NCBI RefSeq assembly: GCF_008831285.2
Contig: NC_045144.1
Location: 10,271,672 to 10,335,671 of the forward strand
Direction: 5' to 3'
From: Nymphaea colorata
Lineage: Eukaryota > Streptophyta > Magnoliopsida > Nymphaeales > Nymphaeaceae
Length of the DNA stretch: 64,000 nucleotides
This document shows, piece by piece, positions 48,241-60,416 of the stretch. The notes beneath the pieces are model-generated. The model did no database searches. It had not been told where the DNA came from and saw only the letters and a list, made by a program, of their open reading frames with translations. Numbering within the stretch: the first letter of the stretch is position 1; every line of letters starts with the position of its first letter. The position numbers were made by a program, and so were the translations under genes.

Positions 48241-51200
48241 TGTCACACCCCAACCATTTGACCATCAAATAGTCTTTTTTTTTGTTAAAACATAAAACAT
48301 TGAGGTGGGATGACATAATGATTCAAGAGGAAAGGAGCTATGCAAATCAAAGACAATGGGGCAAACTTTCCATTGTATGATAAATTCCCTTCATACAAAA
48401 TCACATCATATTTCCTAATAATACGTATGACAAAAATGCCCCAAAACAACAACATTGGTGCCTAACAAAAAACAAGGCATCAATGAGACTAAAACATGAC
48501 GCGCTGACACTACAATAAAACCAAAACCTCCCCAGTAGGATGTGAATTGAGTCATCTGATCAGCCAGCTGCCCTGGATCCGTCAAAATTTGAAAAAGAAA
48601 AACAACAAAAGGCTTAGCCTTCACAGTATGGCAACAAATCAGATAAATCCCTAACCCTCTAAGGTAAGGGCTCAAATATGAGATATAACAAATACGAAAA
48701 TAAAATGATAGGAGCATGCAGTTACATGACTTGCCATGGAAGGCCCTCACATATACCATGACATGTAAATGCCACTCAATAGCCACAATTAACACATTCA
48801 ATAGTTATATGCACTTCATGTACATTCACATAATTCACATTCACTTCATTCACATTCTTTTCATTTACATTAACTTTAGTGAATCCACCATTCTTATGGA
48901 TGTAAATACAGGCACGTGCACACCACAGGCAGCCTACAGTCGGGAGACAACACCCGTTGTAGCCTGAAACGATACACATTCATTCACATTGTAGCAGTAG
49001 AGCACTGGTCCATAGATGTGTAAATTCCAAGAAGAGTTTCTCAACATTCCCTAAGACACCTAGGTTGGGAAGGCGGGACCAGTGCCAATGATATCCTGGG
49101 GCCTTGCACCGCCTATGCTCTGAGCAGGCGAGACCAATGGTGAAGGCGTGACATCTCTCAAACACATTGCCACAATCCACTGACTTCACATCTATTAATC
49201 TTTCTTAATTATCATTATGATAGCATATTCACAAAATGACCGCCTAGCACATGAGGTTGGTTCACTTCACAAGTGCACTCAAACCTCCAAACGCCTCCAC
49301 ACAAGGGCTACACATATAGTCAACATTCGTAGCTAGCCGTCATAACTTTACATGTACAACTACCCTTCAAACTCATTCAATTACATCATGCCCATGGTAA
49401 TGCATATGAGACTTATTATAACATTCACATCAATCAAACACATCAATCACATATTTCAAAACTTAGCCAAACCACAAAGAGTAGTCTTGATCCATGATTG
49501 ACTCGTAGATGTCCTATGCAATTATCATTCTAAGATGTTTTCTAATGCACAATCAGGGCCAAGGAGATACTCAACTTGATACCCCATCTCATATATCCTA
49601 AGCAGTTATCGTTGTTAGCATGCACATGCAATTGCATAGTAATTTTAAAAACAAAACCAATTTCATAACAATTCAATCACATGCACACATTTATTCAATC
49701 ATAACACAAACATAGGATCCAATGATCCTGAAGGGCACACATTCTAAAGTTGGCTCTAGGCAGGGATTTACCTAGATTGCCACCATACCTATTGTGCATC
49801 ACCAAAATTACCCAAAATGCCTTGAGCTTCGAATCTTGTCACTCAAGGTCTACTCGACGTGTCTGATGTTCCTGCAACAAAGGTCAAGCGATAAGATTTC
49901 TACTCATTCCGCCTTACAATCTATACAAGTAAAAAATAAGATCATTGAGGTGTAGGTCATCGCCTCAAGAGAGTGCCGACTGGTAGTATTGGCCCACAAA
50001 GCCCTCCAATAGGTTTCTTCCCAAGTCTTCGAGGTTGTGACCAAATGATTTAAGCTCCGAGCTTATGATTCAACCAATCACTAATACGTTTCTCACTTGC
50101 TTTCTTAGTTGAGGCGTCTTCCCAATAATTACACTCAACTTACATACTCTTTTCCAACCAACAACGCAATACACACATCAACAATAGCATGCACCACATG
50201 TTTGTAACAATGGTTCTAAACCTTCTCAACTGCATTAAATCTCTACCATGCTTTCTAATCGCTTCAAATATTAACCCATCATGCTAGAAAGATAATTATA
50301 CCTGTAGATCATCGTCCTTTTCAAAATAGTCCTAGACTTCCCAAAAATAGCAACGTCGCTAATATGTATTCTAAATCATCCAATCTTGAGTCTAACATGC
50401 TCAAATAATAATTATACATACACTAACAGAAAATATAAGACAATTTATGTTCAATTAGGTCTCGCTCACCCCACTCTTAGGGTCAAAACTGTTGTAATGC
50501 TCCCAACAGCCACCTCAAATGCTCAATGATCCCCAAGCAGCTAAAATCATACAATGTTGTCACCACCAATGCCTTTGCTTCGTTGTTATGAGGAGAAAGA
50601 CACATCCCCAAGCTGCAAACCAACCCAACAGCCACAAAGGGTGAGAATGAGTGAAAGATAGTTCAAAAGAGGAGTATGCCATTAGAAGGGGCTCTCGACA
50701 AAGTGAAAGAAGGTTGGCTAAGAGGGATGGTTTGGTTGGGGGAGGCTGGACACGAGAGAATGGGAGAGAGAGAGACAACACACGGGAGACGTGAGTGGGA
50801 GGAGGCTGGCGGTAAGAAGAGAGTGCGAATAGTGAGACGAGAGAGTAGCGAAGGGAGAGAGAGTGTGTGAGAGACAGGGAGATGACTCATGTTAGAGGGG
50901 GAAACAAATAGAAAAATGGGGAGAGGGAGAGGAGGAGATAGAAGAGACGGGGAGAGTGCTCAAGCAGAGAGAGCGTGGGCAGAGGGAGAGACAGAGAGAA
51001 GACAGACAAAGAGCTTGGGATAGAGGGAGAGGGACGACACAATTTGGGGGGAACATGAAGAGCATGAGGGGGACTGAAGACGAGAGGAAGAGAGGGCGAG
51101 TGAGGAGCGCATGAGGAAGAAGGTCAGAGGTGCAGTGAAGGGTGAGGAAGAAGAAAGAAGAGATAGAGGGAGGTTGAGAGGGCTCACCTAAGCGTCACCG

Positions 51201-51368
51201 CCACCACCCTTCACCTCCGTCTTGCCCTTCTTCTGCCTCCTGCTTCTCTATGTCACACGAATCAGCTAGAGATGAAGAGAGAGAGAGAGAGCCAGCGTCG
51301 GGCCCCTCTTCATGCGATGGAGATTGGGTCTGGGTCTGGCCCGACCTGCAAAGATGCCAAGCTCTACA
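48241..51368 (+). mobile_element. LTR-like unit (TGTCACACCCC family), probably a solo LTR, copy 1
   Basis: The unit starts TGTCACACCCCAACC and ends near CTCTACA, so it has TG...CA edges. It sits inside the integrase of the old Copia, whose coding similarity stops at its edges. It holds no coding domain. A second copy lies at 59927-62380 in inverted orientation and matches over many blocks, for example TAACCCTCTAAGGTAAGGGCTCAAAT and AATTCCAAGAAGAG. The interior near 50640-51170 is strongly purine-rich. TG...CA edges, length and lack of coding suggest a long LTR left after recombination, as in some Gypsy lineages. A clean target duplication is not evident (CATAG on the left, CGGTA on the right), so the right edge may be off. 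Confidence 0.65.
50640..51175 (+). repeat. Long purine-rich (GA/GGGA) tract
   Basis: More than 500 bases consist mostly of G and A on the plus strand (GGGAGAGAGAG, GAGGAAGAAG and similar). Open frames in both directions here are composition artefacts. The tract belongs to copy 1 of the LTR-like unit, and a shorter mirror lies in copy 2 near 60120-60420. Confidence 0.85.
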
Positions 51369-51479
51369 CGGTATCTAGGAGTAGGCCACCAAACATATAA
51401 ACAAATTATTTCAAAAACAAACATCATACACTTTTTTATTACCATTTGAATCAACAAAAAACAAACAAAATCTCTGATC

Positions 51480-52960
51480 AATTATCTTCTTTTTTAGAGA
51501 AGCAAGGTGGCTAAAATGCTCATGCCACCTTTCAATAGAAACACATCTTCCAACAAAGCAACTTTATTTGCCCCTTGCAAGCTAACTGGTTGAAGTAGTT
51601 GAATGTAATAGAGTCATTTGGCACTAGACCCTCTAATAATTTCTCTTTATGCAGCCTGATCCTTAATGAAACATTTGTTTTGGATGGAATCAAATATAAC
51701 AAATTGACCTTGCAAAATTTACATAAGGATATTGAAGAAAATGGAGTTCTAAAATTAGCATTAGTAATACATTGGATGGAGACTCCTGACCCATCACAAA
51801 TTTTAATGGCATTACTTCTGCATAAGAATAACATATACTCAATGAGTCAAGGCTATTAGTGATATGGTGGCTCACCCCTAGATCAGGAAACCCTCTATTC
51901 TCATCATGCATATGTAGTGTTGAATTATGATAAATACCAAAATTATCACCTTGGAACTATTATTATTGTTTGTTCCTCCTTTGTGTGATCTTCAAGCACT
52001 TTGTTCTTAAATGACTAGGTTTGTTATAGTATTGACAAACAACTTGAAGTTTGTTGGCATACTCTCATTGACCTCTATCGCCCTTTCCTCTAGAAATCCA
52101 TCATCCATGATAGAAGTTGACACCGTAACAAAATAAGCTTTTTCATATTCAACCAGATGTTGAGAAACAATGGCAAATGAGAAAACATGATGCTAGAGTT
52201 ATCTTCTTGACCCCTAATTTGAGTTTCTTGAGTTAAGAGAAGACCACGTAGCTCAGCAAGAGTAATAGATTCTCAATGAGTAGAGATGGAAATTTTAAAT
52301 GCAACATATTTAGCTGGTAGACCTCTTAAAATAAGTAAAATCATTTCCTCTTCATCAACATATTTGGATGCTATCTTTAATTGGTGAACAGTCATCTTAG
52401 CTTTATAGAAATATTAATCAATAGTATGAGTTCCTATCTTAAGAATTGGTAGTTGCTTTTTCAACTACATAACCCTTGATCCATAGTGGGCAGCACAATG
52501 CTCTTAATAAAAGTTCATACTTCATATAAAGTCTTGAGCTTGATTATTTGGGCGTGTGGATTTGGTTAGACATGAAACAATCCAACTCAAGAGAAGTTCT
52601 GATGATGCACCCATGTCACATAATCTGGGTTAACATTTTTTATAGTTTCCTCAGTGATATGTTAGGAGGACAAGGCCTCAAACCATCAACAAATCTATAT
52701 GGATTATGTGATCACAAAAATGAGTAAATTGTGACTATTGTAACAAGAAATTCTTGACATGTAATTTAACAATCAATAGATACTAAAGTTTGAAGGAGCC
52801 TAGGGTGTAGGTTGAATACTTAGCTAGTTTTTTGAGTTGGATGATGCCACATATCACAGCAAGATGGCTACCGTGCACAAAGAAATGATTAAGGAGCATT
52901 GCTCCAATGACAGTAGAACATCCAATGATGACCACCCATGAAAAAGGAAATCAGATTGCC
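51480..52960 (-). pseudogene. Old Copia gag, protease and integrase N-part (decayed)
   Basis: On the minus strand, gag text of the UBN2 type runs from about 52900 to 52000. Its clearest stretch is about 52210-52430: KAKMTVHQLKIASKYVDEEE, then LLILRGLPAKYVAFKIS and SITLAELRGLLL. The protease follows near 51880 as PDLGVSHHITNSLDSL, in place of the D(T/S)GA.HH form. Pre-integrase text runs to about 51480, and YVWWPTPRYR near 51390 leads into the interrupted integrase. Multiple stops exclude function. Confidence 0.7.
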
Positions 52961-52974
52961 AATAGCTCTAATAT

Positions 52975-53409
52975 CAGATCAAAAGAAATAAGAGAGAAAA
53001 CCAAATTTTAACATGGTTTGGAGGAGACCCTCCTTCATCCACAATACCTCCTTACTAAACATTTGTGAAGGAGGTTTTCCACTATAATATATATTGCGAG
53101 TTATATTTTGTGAGTTATCTCTTTGATTTTATTGAATTGTTACAGATATAATAGTTGTTTCCTTTGAGAGGTTTCCATTCTCTGGCACTCCCTTATCGTT
53201 TTGGCATCCTTACATTTCTATTTTGCATTGGATTTTTCTCATTGATTATGGCCATTATATTTCCCTCAACAGCACCATTATCTTCAGCCTTATTATCATG
53301 CTTTCTTTCTTCAAATAACTGCTTGTTTTTGGCATGATGTTTTGATGTTTAGTGCTGTCTTTTGTGGGCTCTTCATGATTTCAGACCTTGGTTCAATACT
53401 CCATATCCA
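52975..53409 (-). repeat. 5' LTR of the old Copia
   Basis: This is the partner of 45438-45870. On the minus strand it begins TGGATATGGAGTATTG and ends near the degenerate primer-binding site ATATTAGAGC at about 52963-52972. Confidence 0.75.
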
Positions 53410-53899
53410 TTTATTTTTATAGAATTACTGAAATAGGTTCCTAGAAAAGCATTCAATATTCCAATGGAAATTACTAGGATGTTAGCACCTCACTTTTATT
53501 AATCAAAAAACATATGTACAAGAAAGAATAAAAAATGAAAGGGATGCAGAGCATCATAGCCCAACAAACACCAAAACAATTGAAAAAATAAAACATAGTT
53601 GTTGAACCCAAATAACTCCCACCCATGTGAGCCACTAGAGAGCTGGATGACCATCCAAAACCATCGGCAACAACACGCCCAATCCTCTACTGAAAATCAT
53701 TAGCTTGTACCTAATTTTTTATCAATAACACCATATTTGCTTATGATAAGACCTGCATTAAGAGTTGGTAAGCTATAATAGATGTCAACTGCTCCCTTTG
53801 GGTTCTAACTTCAGCCCACTAGTTGTCAAAATTCTTCTCACCCTGCAACATCCATTTCATTCTTCTTTTGCAGCATCAACTGTTAGAAATGATTATTTT

Positions 53900-54990
53900 C
53901 CTAAGATTAATATTCTTCGTTTGTGAAAGCCAGTGATCCAAGAGTTTCATTTCAACATAAAGTGACCCCATCCTGCCTCACTAAGTTCATAGCAATACTT
54001 TTGGATGACATTTTCCTTCAACACTACTATCACTTGTCTCTGATACTGTTGCACAAAGTGAGGATTTGCACCACTTCCACACTCTGATCCTGTTCAGAAT
54101 TTATTTCGCATATCATTCCCATGCCAAGCCAAACCAACATCAGTTTAAAATCAGCCCCAGCCTTTTAATTCTGAAAGCCTCCATACAACCTTCCCATACA
54201 AGAAATTTGAGACCTTTCAAAGTACATGTCCCATGCATGTCATGGGCTAGTTTGTTCTTAGTCCACCATATGAGCCACACCACCACCTGAAAGCAAATAT
54301 TCCAGCATCTTTGAAGTCATCTTGGGTTTATAGACTCCTTGCTCCAACACTCATATTCCTTCTCAGATTAAGACCAAAGAATGCATTTTTAGCCAAACTT
54401 GTTAATTATCCATTGCTAAACATTTTGAGAGAAGTGACAATTGATGAGAAGGTGCTGATTGGTCTCTTCTTTCTTTTTATACAAATGATTCCTATTCGCC
54501 AGCAATATGCCCCATTTCTTGATCTTGTCTTGTGTGGACAGTCTACCCTTACATGCAATCTACAAGGTCCATATTGCCTTGCTTGGAGCCGAATGGGTCC
54601 ATATATTCCTTCTCCACCTACAGTCATAAACTTTGATTCCTAAGGCCTTCCATATATGACCACTATGGGTTTTCTTCTTCCCACTCCCAATCCATTCAAT
54701 CTTAACATACTTTTTATTCAAAGTTAAACTTTGTAGACCTAAAAAACTGTCCAATGCCCCTTGTGCTTCCTCCATGTAGGCTGTCTTAGCAGTAGGCATA
54801 GTGAGGTGTTTATCGCTTGCCCACTTGCCATAACTTTTCGCATCAATACTATTGTTTGCATCCTCAAAAAATTTTTTGTTTTGGAGTGCTTCAGAAAAAT
54901 GAGATTTTATTTTGAAAATGAAAGAAAAAGGGACTCGTCCATCGGTAGGAAGATCGACCATCCCGATGCCTTTACCAGGGGTAATCAATC
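53900..54990 (-). pseudogene. LINE 3' coding part with RVT zinc-binding (zf-RVT) domain
   Basis: A frame open from 54988 to 54560 ends SGHIWKALGIKV ... RRNIWTHSAPSKAIWTL. It continues after a stop as CKGRLSTQDKIKKWGILLAN and EETNQHLLINCHFSQNV, the zf-RVT pattern (GRL.T.d.l...g ... E...HL...C.fs..vW). Some of the usual cysteines of the domain are missing. Below 54350 the similarity is weaker and stops are common. Confidence 0.65.
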
Positions 54991-55430
54991 CAAGGGTTAT
55001 GCTTATTTTTGATGCATTTCATTTTGGCTTAAACATCTTTTTCATTCTAAATGCGGTGTTATGTTTGAGAAAATGTTGAAGATTTGATGTTTCAAGATTT
55101 TGAAAAAGTTTTGAAAAATCACTTGAGTGTAAAACATTTTGATTTGAGAAATTTTGAATTGAGAAATCTTTTCAAACATAACTTGGAAACCTTTGAAAAT
55201 TACTTTTGAAAATAGATTTAGTGTTCTCTTAAGAATTTAAGTATGTTTGAGATATTGCTCTAATTTGGTTTCTACCTAGCTAGAGCTTCATCTCATCTCT
55301 CTTAAGTTCTTTTGGAGAGGTGCTTGTGATCACAAGTGATGTTAAGTGAATGTGAATGCATTGATCCTACATAATTGGAAGAGAATCATTCATTCCTACC
55401 ATAACATTAATCTAAAAGCATTCCTACCAT

Positions 55431-55850
55431 CACATACATCTAAGTTTCTCATTTTTTATACTGTTATGAAAAGAGAAAAAGTTTTGAAAATAGAATGGAG
55501 TTGTAGACCATCAAGCATGATTCCAATATTGGGACATCACTTGATTTTTGGTCTTGGTGAAGTCGGTAAATGAAAAGGCATTGGGAAAAAAATATCCAAA
55601 AGAATGAAAAAGAGAAAATACTACAATCTCACATACATCTAAGTTTCTCATTTTTGTTTATAAGATTGTCATAAATATTGTTATCAAAAGAGACAAAGTT
55701 TTGAAAATGGAATCAGTTTGTAGACTATCAAGCATGATTCCAATATTGAGTCACTTGATTTTTGGTCTTGGTGAAGTCGGTAAATGAAAAAGCCTTGGTA
55801 AAAAAATATCCAAAAGAATGGAAAAGATAAAATACTACAATCCGAGAGTA
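55431..55850. repeat. 199-bp tandem duplication
   Basis: CACATACATCTAAGTTTCTC at 55431 recurs at 55630. Both copies run through AAAGTTTTGAAAATrGAAT, ATCAAGCATGATTCCAATATTG and GGTCTTGGTGAAGTCGGTAA to AAATACTACAATC. The second copy has small insertions and deletions. Confidence 0.9.
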
Positions 55851-55933
55851 AAAAAAAAAAAGAGAAAGAAAAGGAGATTTTAAAATCACAAAATAAAAAA
55901 AATTTGAAAAGAAAGAGAGATGTGTATACGTAC

Positions 55934-55935
<2 letters not shown>

Positions 55936-56008
<73 letters not shown>
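55936..56008. repeat. (TA)n microsatellite with CATATA interruptions
   Basis: About 70 bases of TA, broken three times by ACATATA. Shorter TATATG/CATATA tracts follow at 56095-56120 and 56180-56215. Confidence 0.9.
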
Positions 56009-56011
<3 letters not shown>

Positions 56012-57160
56012 GCTTGTGAAAAATTTTAAATCAAATAGAGAGGAGAAAAGGATTTTAGAAAAAGAGAGAGAGAGACTTTAAAATGGAATACATGTATATA
56101 TATTCATATATATGTATACCAGAGTTTGCAAAAGGATATGTTAAATCATAAAAAGAAAAAAACAAAGAGAGATATTCATGTGCATATATATGTATATAAC
56201 ATATACATACATATATGTCTTCATGAAAATTGAAATCAAGAAACGACTTGAAAACATCTAACTTCGATTTTGATGCAGGCTAGAGATGAACTTGGACTCA
56301 TGCGAGAGCCTAAGATAAGTCTCCAAGGCCGCATTAGAGGAGTTTTTTGGCTTCAAAAATATTTTGAAAAATCATGTTTATCACAAGAAAATTTAGTTCT
56401 CCGACCGTTGGGTATGGAAGAAAATCAACATTCATGAAATGAAAAACAACGTAAGAAAATACTCATTGGGATCCCTAATCGGGTGATTAATAACTACAAT
56501 AAACGTGAGAATGACATGAAAATGCATATTAACATGTACAAATTCGTGAGGGGCTTTCCTAGGTTGGACAAGCCCCAACCTAAAAAATCAACATAAAAAT
56601 GAGGAAATCCAAACCAAACACTGGTTCTCATCCTGCATTTGCTCATTAATTAAAGGAAAAGTAATTCATTATACATGAACATCATCTCAAGCATAAACAA
56701 TAAATAAAGCATCGTATCAAGCATATTTTTGAGGAATAAATGAAAAAATGACATTTGTTTCACTTTGCTCATGCTCCTGGTGCACTCAAGACATAGCTCT
56801 CAATTTCATATAGGAAATCATTTGAGCTTTCTTGCATGGCCTTGGGGAGGTGGCAAGAGAAAATGAGAATAAAAATGGAGTATTACATACCTCGAATATA
56901 GATGAGTTTCTTCCTTTGAATGACCTTAGGATCACCTCAAATGAAGCTCCAAGATCATGAAAATGTCCCTCCAAGAGATCCCCCTGTGCTCTCTTGAAGT
57001 GTTTGGGCTTGGTGAAGATTGCTGCCATGGTAGGAGAAGAAAAAAATGGAAAGAAATAGCTAAAGGAAAATAAAAAATTTCAAGTAAGGAAGCATGAGAG
57101 GTTCCTCCATAGTTGGCATGAGCCTAAGAGAGAACATTATGGGGGTATTTAAAGACACTT

Positions 57161-57300
57161 TTGGAGCCAAAATTCAAAATTTGAAATTCTAAATTTGAAT
57201 TCAAGAGGGAAGAGTTTTGAAGCCAAAATTCAACATTTGAAATTCAAAATTTGAATTCAAGAGGGAAATGCTTTGGAGTCAAAATTCAAAATTTGAAAAG
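57161..57300. repeat. 56-bp tandem array with internal palindromes
   Basis: TTGGAGCCAAAATTCAAAATTTGAAATT starts at 57161 and recurs at 57217 and 57273 with few changes, giving about 2.5 units. Each unit is built of AATTCAAATTT / AAATTTGAATT halves, so it is internally self-complementary. Confidence 0.9.
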
Positions 57301-57839
57301 AAAAAGGGCTATTTAGTATACAATTATTTTTTATAAAATGTGTATAAAAAATGCTTGTTGTTATAAATGGGTGGGCATACTCCATTTTGAGTGACTTTGG
57401 GTTTGTTTTAAATCCGGATTGGGCTCAATTGGTTGTCAATGAGTTCTAGCGACTGATTTAGGCTCAAAAACACACCTTGGCTTAAGAACAAAACATAAAA
57501 CAAAGGAAAGGTCCGTGCACGCGCACACGGTGCTCATAAATTCAAATTTTGTTGTTTTGATTTCTTGAGTTTGGATTCTTGATTTGGATCTAAACTTGGA
57601 TTTTGGATCTAATTTGGATTTGATAATTGGATTTTGGATTTGAATCTCGCGTTTAGGGTTGGGTTTCGAATTTGAATTTTGTGTTTAGGTTTGGGCAATG
57701 GTTTAGAAATTCATTTTGGATCGAATAGTCGCAAATTTGTTTTGGGTCTACAATTTAAATCCAAATAGTAAAATAATAGTCTTTTTTAAAAAATTTGGGG
57801 TGATAACAACTATGGATACAGATATAACTCTTTTAACTT

Positions 57840-59926
57840 ATCGAGTCTGAATTTTACTCTTTTCCCATCATATAATTTCCATTGAACATTATTCTCAATC
57901 TGCCTCCATGCCTAGCCCATGTTGCACCACAACCAAGAGCATTTTCAGCCTGCCTATGTATCACATATTGAGCCACTTGGAAATAAGTTTGTCTTATTCA
58001 CAATTCAACATACTTGGCTAGTAAGAAGCCCTCATTTGACTTCATTCAAAGGCTCTAATCTTCTGCCTCCTTCACAAACATGCTTGAATATCCTGGTCCA
58101 TGAAATGAAGTGGCAACCCACCCTGTCATGGCTCTTACCCCATAAAAAAATAGCTATTAACTTTTCTATCTTCCTCAAAACCCCATTCAAGTTTTTAAAA
58201 ACCGATATCTAGTGAGTTAGAATGGTGGATACATTGTACTTAATAAGGCAAAGATGTTTGAGATACGAAAGCAATTGAGTCTTTCATCCTGCCAATCTCT
58301 TTTCCACCTTAGGGTCACACAAGTCCTCCTTAATAATGCCTCCAAAGAATGAAACTCCCAAATAGGTGATAGGAATGTCCACCTGCCTCCAACTAAGCAT
58401 ATTGGGAGAAGTCATTATTTTTTCTTTCATCCAAATAAAAAGCAATGACAACTGACTTTGAGTTGTTCACCATGATGCTTGCTCCTTCAAAAAAGAGAAG
58501 GACATCATCAGCAAACAAAAGAGAACTAATCTTGGTCATACAGATCACCAACTCAGAGGAGTGATCACCCCATATGTACTTGAGCTTTCAGTCCTTTAGA
58601 AAAGATCTTCTTAATGATAATGAATAGATAGGGTATTAGGGGATCCCCCTTGACATAACCACCATTTTGACCAAAATTGATAAATAGTCGATCTCACACA
58701 TAGCATGATGACGTCGATCTATTTTCTATTAAACCCCAACCAGACCATACTTTCTTGCAAGAACCTCCAAGAAACTCTATTATAAGCCCTTGAGAGGTCT
58801 AATGTCAGGTGCATCACTCGTTTTTTGCTTCTACTTAACTTGTCAATTATGTCATTAACAAGAATGATTTTGTCTTGGTTTTCTTGGTCCTTTAAGAAGG
58901 CTAATTGATTGTCCCCTATTATTGTCATGAGGATCCTCTACATCTTATTAACCATAAGATAGGAGATGATCTTATAGATGCTATTACGCAACACGATAGA
59001 TTTGATCTTCAATTCTTTCTGCACCCACAAACTTTGAGAGAAGTATGATATCGGTCTAGTTAATATTACCAACTAAACAACTAGAAAAAAAAGATGCTAT
59101 CACCTTGGATCTCATTTATACAAAGATTATATTGCTTTAACTATGCATTCCTCTTCAAAGGCTTCAGCAAAAACCCTCTCTACTTGGGCTAGGGCTTCCT
59201 CTAGTTTTCTATATAGGGTTGAGATCATGTATCAATTCTACCAAAGTTGGTTCTGTTCTAGACTTTCAAACGATATCTTATGCCAGATAGTTTAAAGAGT
59301 GTCTTAACCATCTGATAGCTGCAATGCTCTTTACTCCATTTCTCTCTAACAATGGACTTCCCTTCATTCTCCGTCAACCATTATCTAGCAAACTGGAAGC
59401 ATCTTTTTTATTAGGTCATACCATTTGTATTTTACGACGCTAACAAAAGAACCTTGTGGTCACTAGAAGGTCGAGTTACACTCCTCAGCTGCCAATGCTA
59501 TGTTACCATAGTCATTCATTGTTGTGTCACCAAAGCCTAGTCAAATTTGCAATAGGTTCTAGCATCCCCACTCCTTCTATTACTCCACGTGAATTCACTG
59601 GATTCATCCTTTATTTCTTTAAGACCATAAGTTGCAATAAAATTCCTTAAATCTCTACATAATTGAGAACTCGGCTCTCTGCAGATTTTGTTTATCTAGT
59701 TTACATCACATTAAAAATCTCCCAATATTAGTTTGAGGATGTTGGAGTTGTTAACTTCATCAGTGAGGTCCAAGAACATGATCTTTGAAGCACCTGAATG
59801 ATCCCTATCGCTTGGAAGAGGAGCCCACTATCTATGTGCCTGAAGACCCATGCTAACCACCATCTATTTCTATTCTACTCCATAGTGCCTATATTCCTTT
59901 GATTCCACAAGCAAACTACCCTAGCA
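57840..59926 (-). pseudogene. LINE endonuclease C-part and reverse transcriptase (decayed)
   Basis: From the right on the minus strand: LILGDF near 59725, SSEFTWSNRRSGDARTYCKFD near 59570-59620 (endonuclease), then after much decay QLAFLKDQENQDKIILVNDI and HLTLDLSRAYNRVSWRFL (58719-58928). These last blocks are RT motifs near the first catalytic Asp. VKGDPLIPYLF lies near 58640 and LLFADDVLLFFEGAS near 58490-58530, the latter holding the FADD active site. KHVCEGGRRLEPLNEVK and related text at 57900-58150 belongs to the post-RT linker. Stops and shifts are numerous. Confidence 0.75.
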
Positions 59927-60382
59927 TGTCCTTCCTCTTCACGCGAGTGCAGTATGAGTCTGGGTCTGGACCCTGATCCAAGTGCACCAAACGTTACAAG
60001 TTAGTTGCTTCAAATAAAGAAGTGTCAAGGGGCCTCTCTCTGTCATTGTTGTTTTGGGTCTAGAATAGAGGAACATGAGGCGGAAGAAGAGGTCGTGGAA
60101 GAGGAAAGAACATAGGTAGAAGTCGACAACTGGTCTCCCGCACTCTCCCCCTCTTGTCTATTTTTTCCCTTGCCATTTGTCTCTTTCTCTCTCAGTTTTT
60201 CTCTATTGTTGTCCCTCTCTCTCGTGTGTCCCCCTCATCCAAATCCACTATCGTCCTCTTACCTGCTACCTCATTCTCACCTAAACTCCCCTGCAGGAAC
60301 TCTCTCTTATGCATCTCCTTCAGCCAATCCATCTCTCTTTGTCTTGGGTCTCCCTCTCAACCGAATGCTCTCCTTTCATTAG

Positions 60383-60416
<34 letters not shown>

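Larger units (their letters stand above)
45438..53409 (-). mobile_element. Old degenerate Ty1/Copia element, split by an LTR-type insertion
   Basis: Two related segments of about 433 bp (45438-45870 and 52975-53409) flank decayed gag, protease, integrase, RT and RNase H in minus-strand order. A degenerate tRNA-Met-type primer site (ATATTAGAGC) abuts the right LTR, and a G-rich purine tract abuts the left one. The LTRs differ at a substantial fraction of positions, so the insertion is old. The integrase is interrupted at 48241-51368 by a TGTCACACCCC unit. No open frame remains. Confidence 0.8.
55012..57830. other. AT-rich block interrupting the LINE
   Basis: LINE coding similarity stops near 54990 and resumes near 57840. 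The intervening 2.8 kb has no recognisable coding domain. It holds a 199-bp tandem duplication, long TA tracts and a 56-bp tandem array. The only neat ORF (56786-57028 minus, 80 codons from ATG) matches nothing I know. It may be a noncoding part of another element inserted into the LINE, but no boundary duplication is visible. Confidence 0.5.

Noticed and set aside
48776-48979. Frame with repeated VNVNE/VNVNYVNVHE peptides
   Set aside because: It reflects the ACATTCA/TTCATTTACATT tandem phrases of the LTR-like unit, found also in copy 2.
50560-51187. Several serine/leucine-rich frames on the minus strand
   Set aside because: They arise from the purine-rich tract of the LTR-like unit.
56786-57028. 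80-codon minus frame starting MAAIFTKPKHFK
   Set aside because: It has a good ATG but no known domain and lies inside a repeat block; too little to call a gene.
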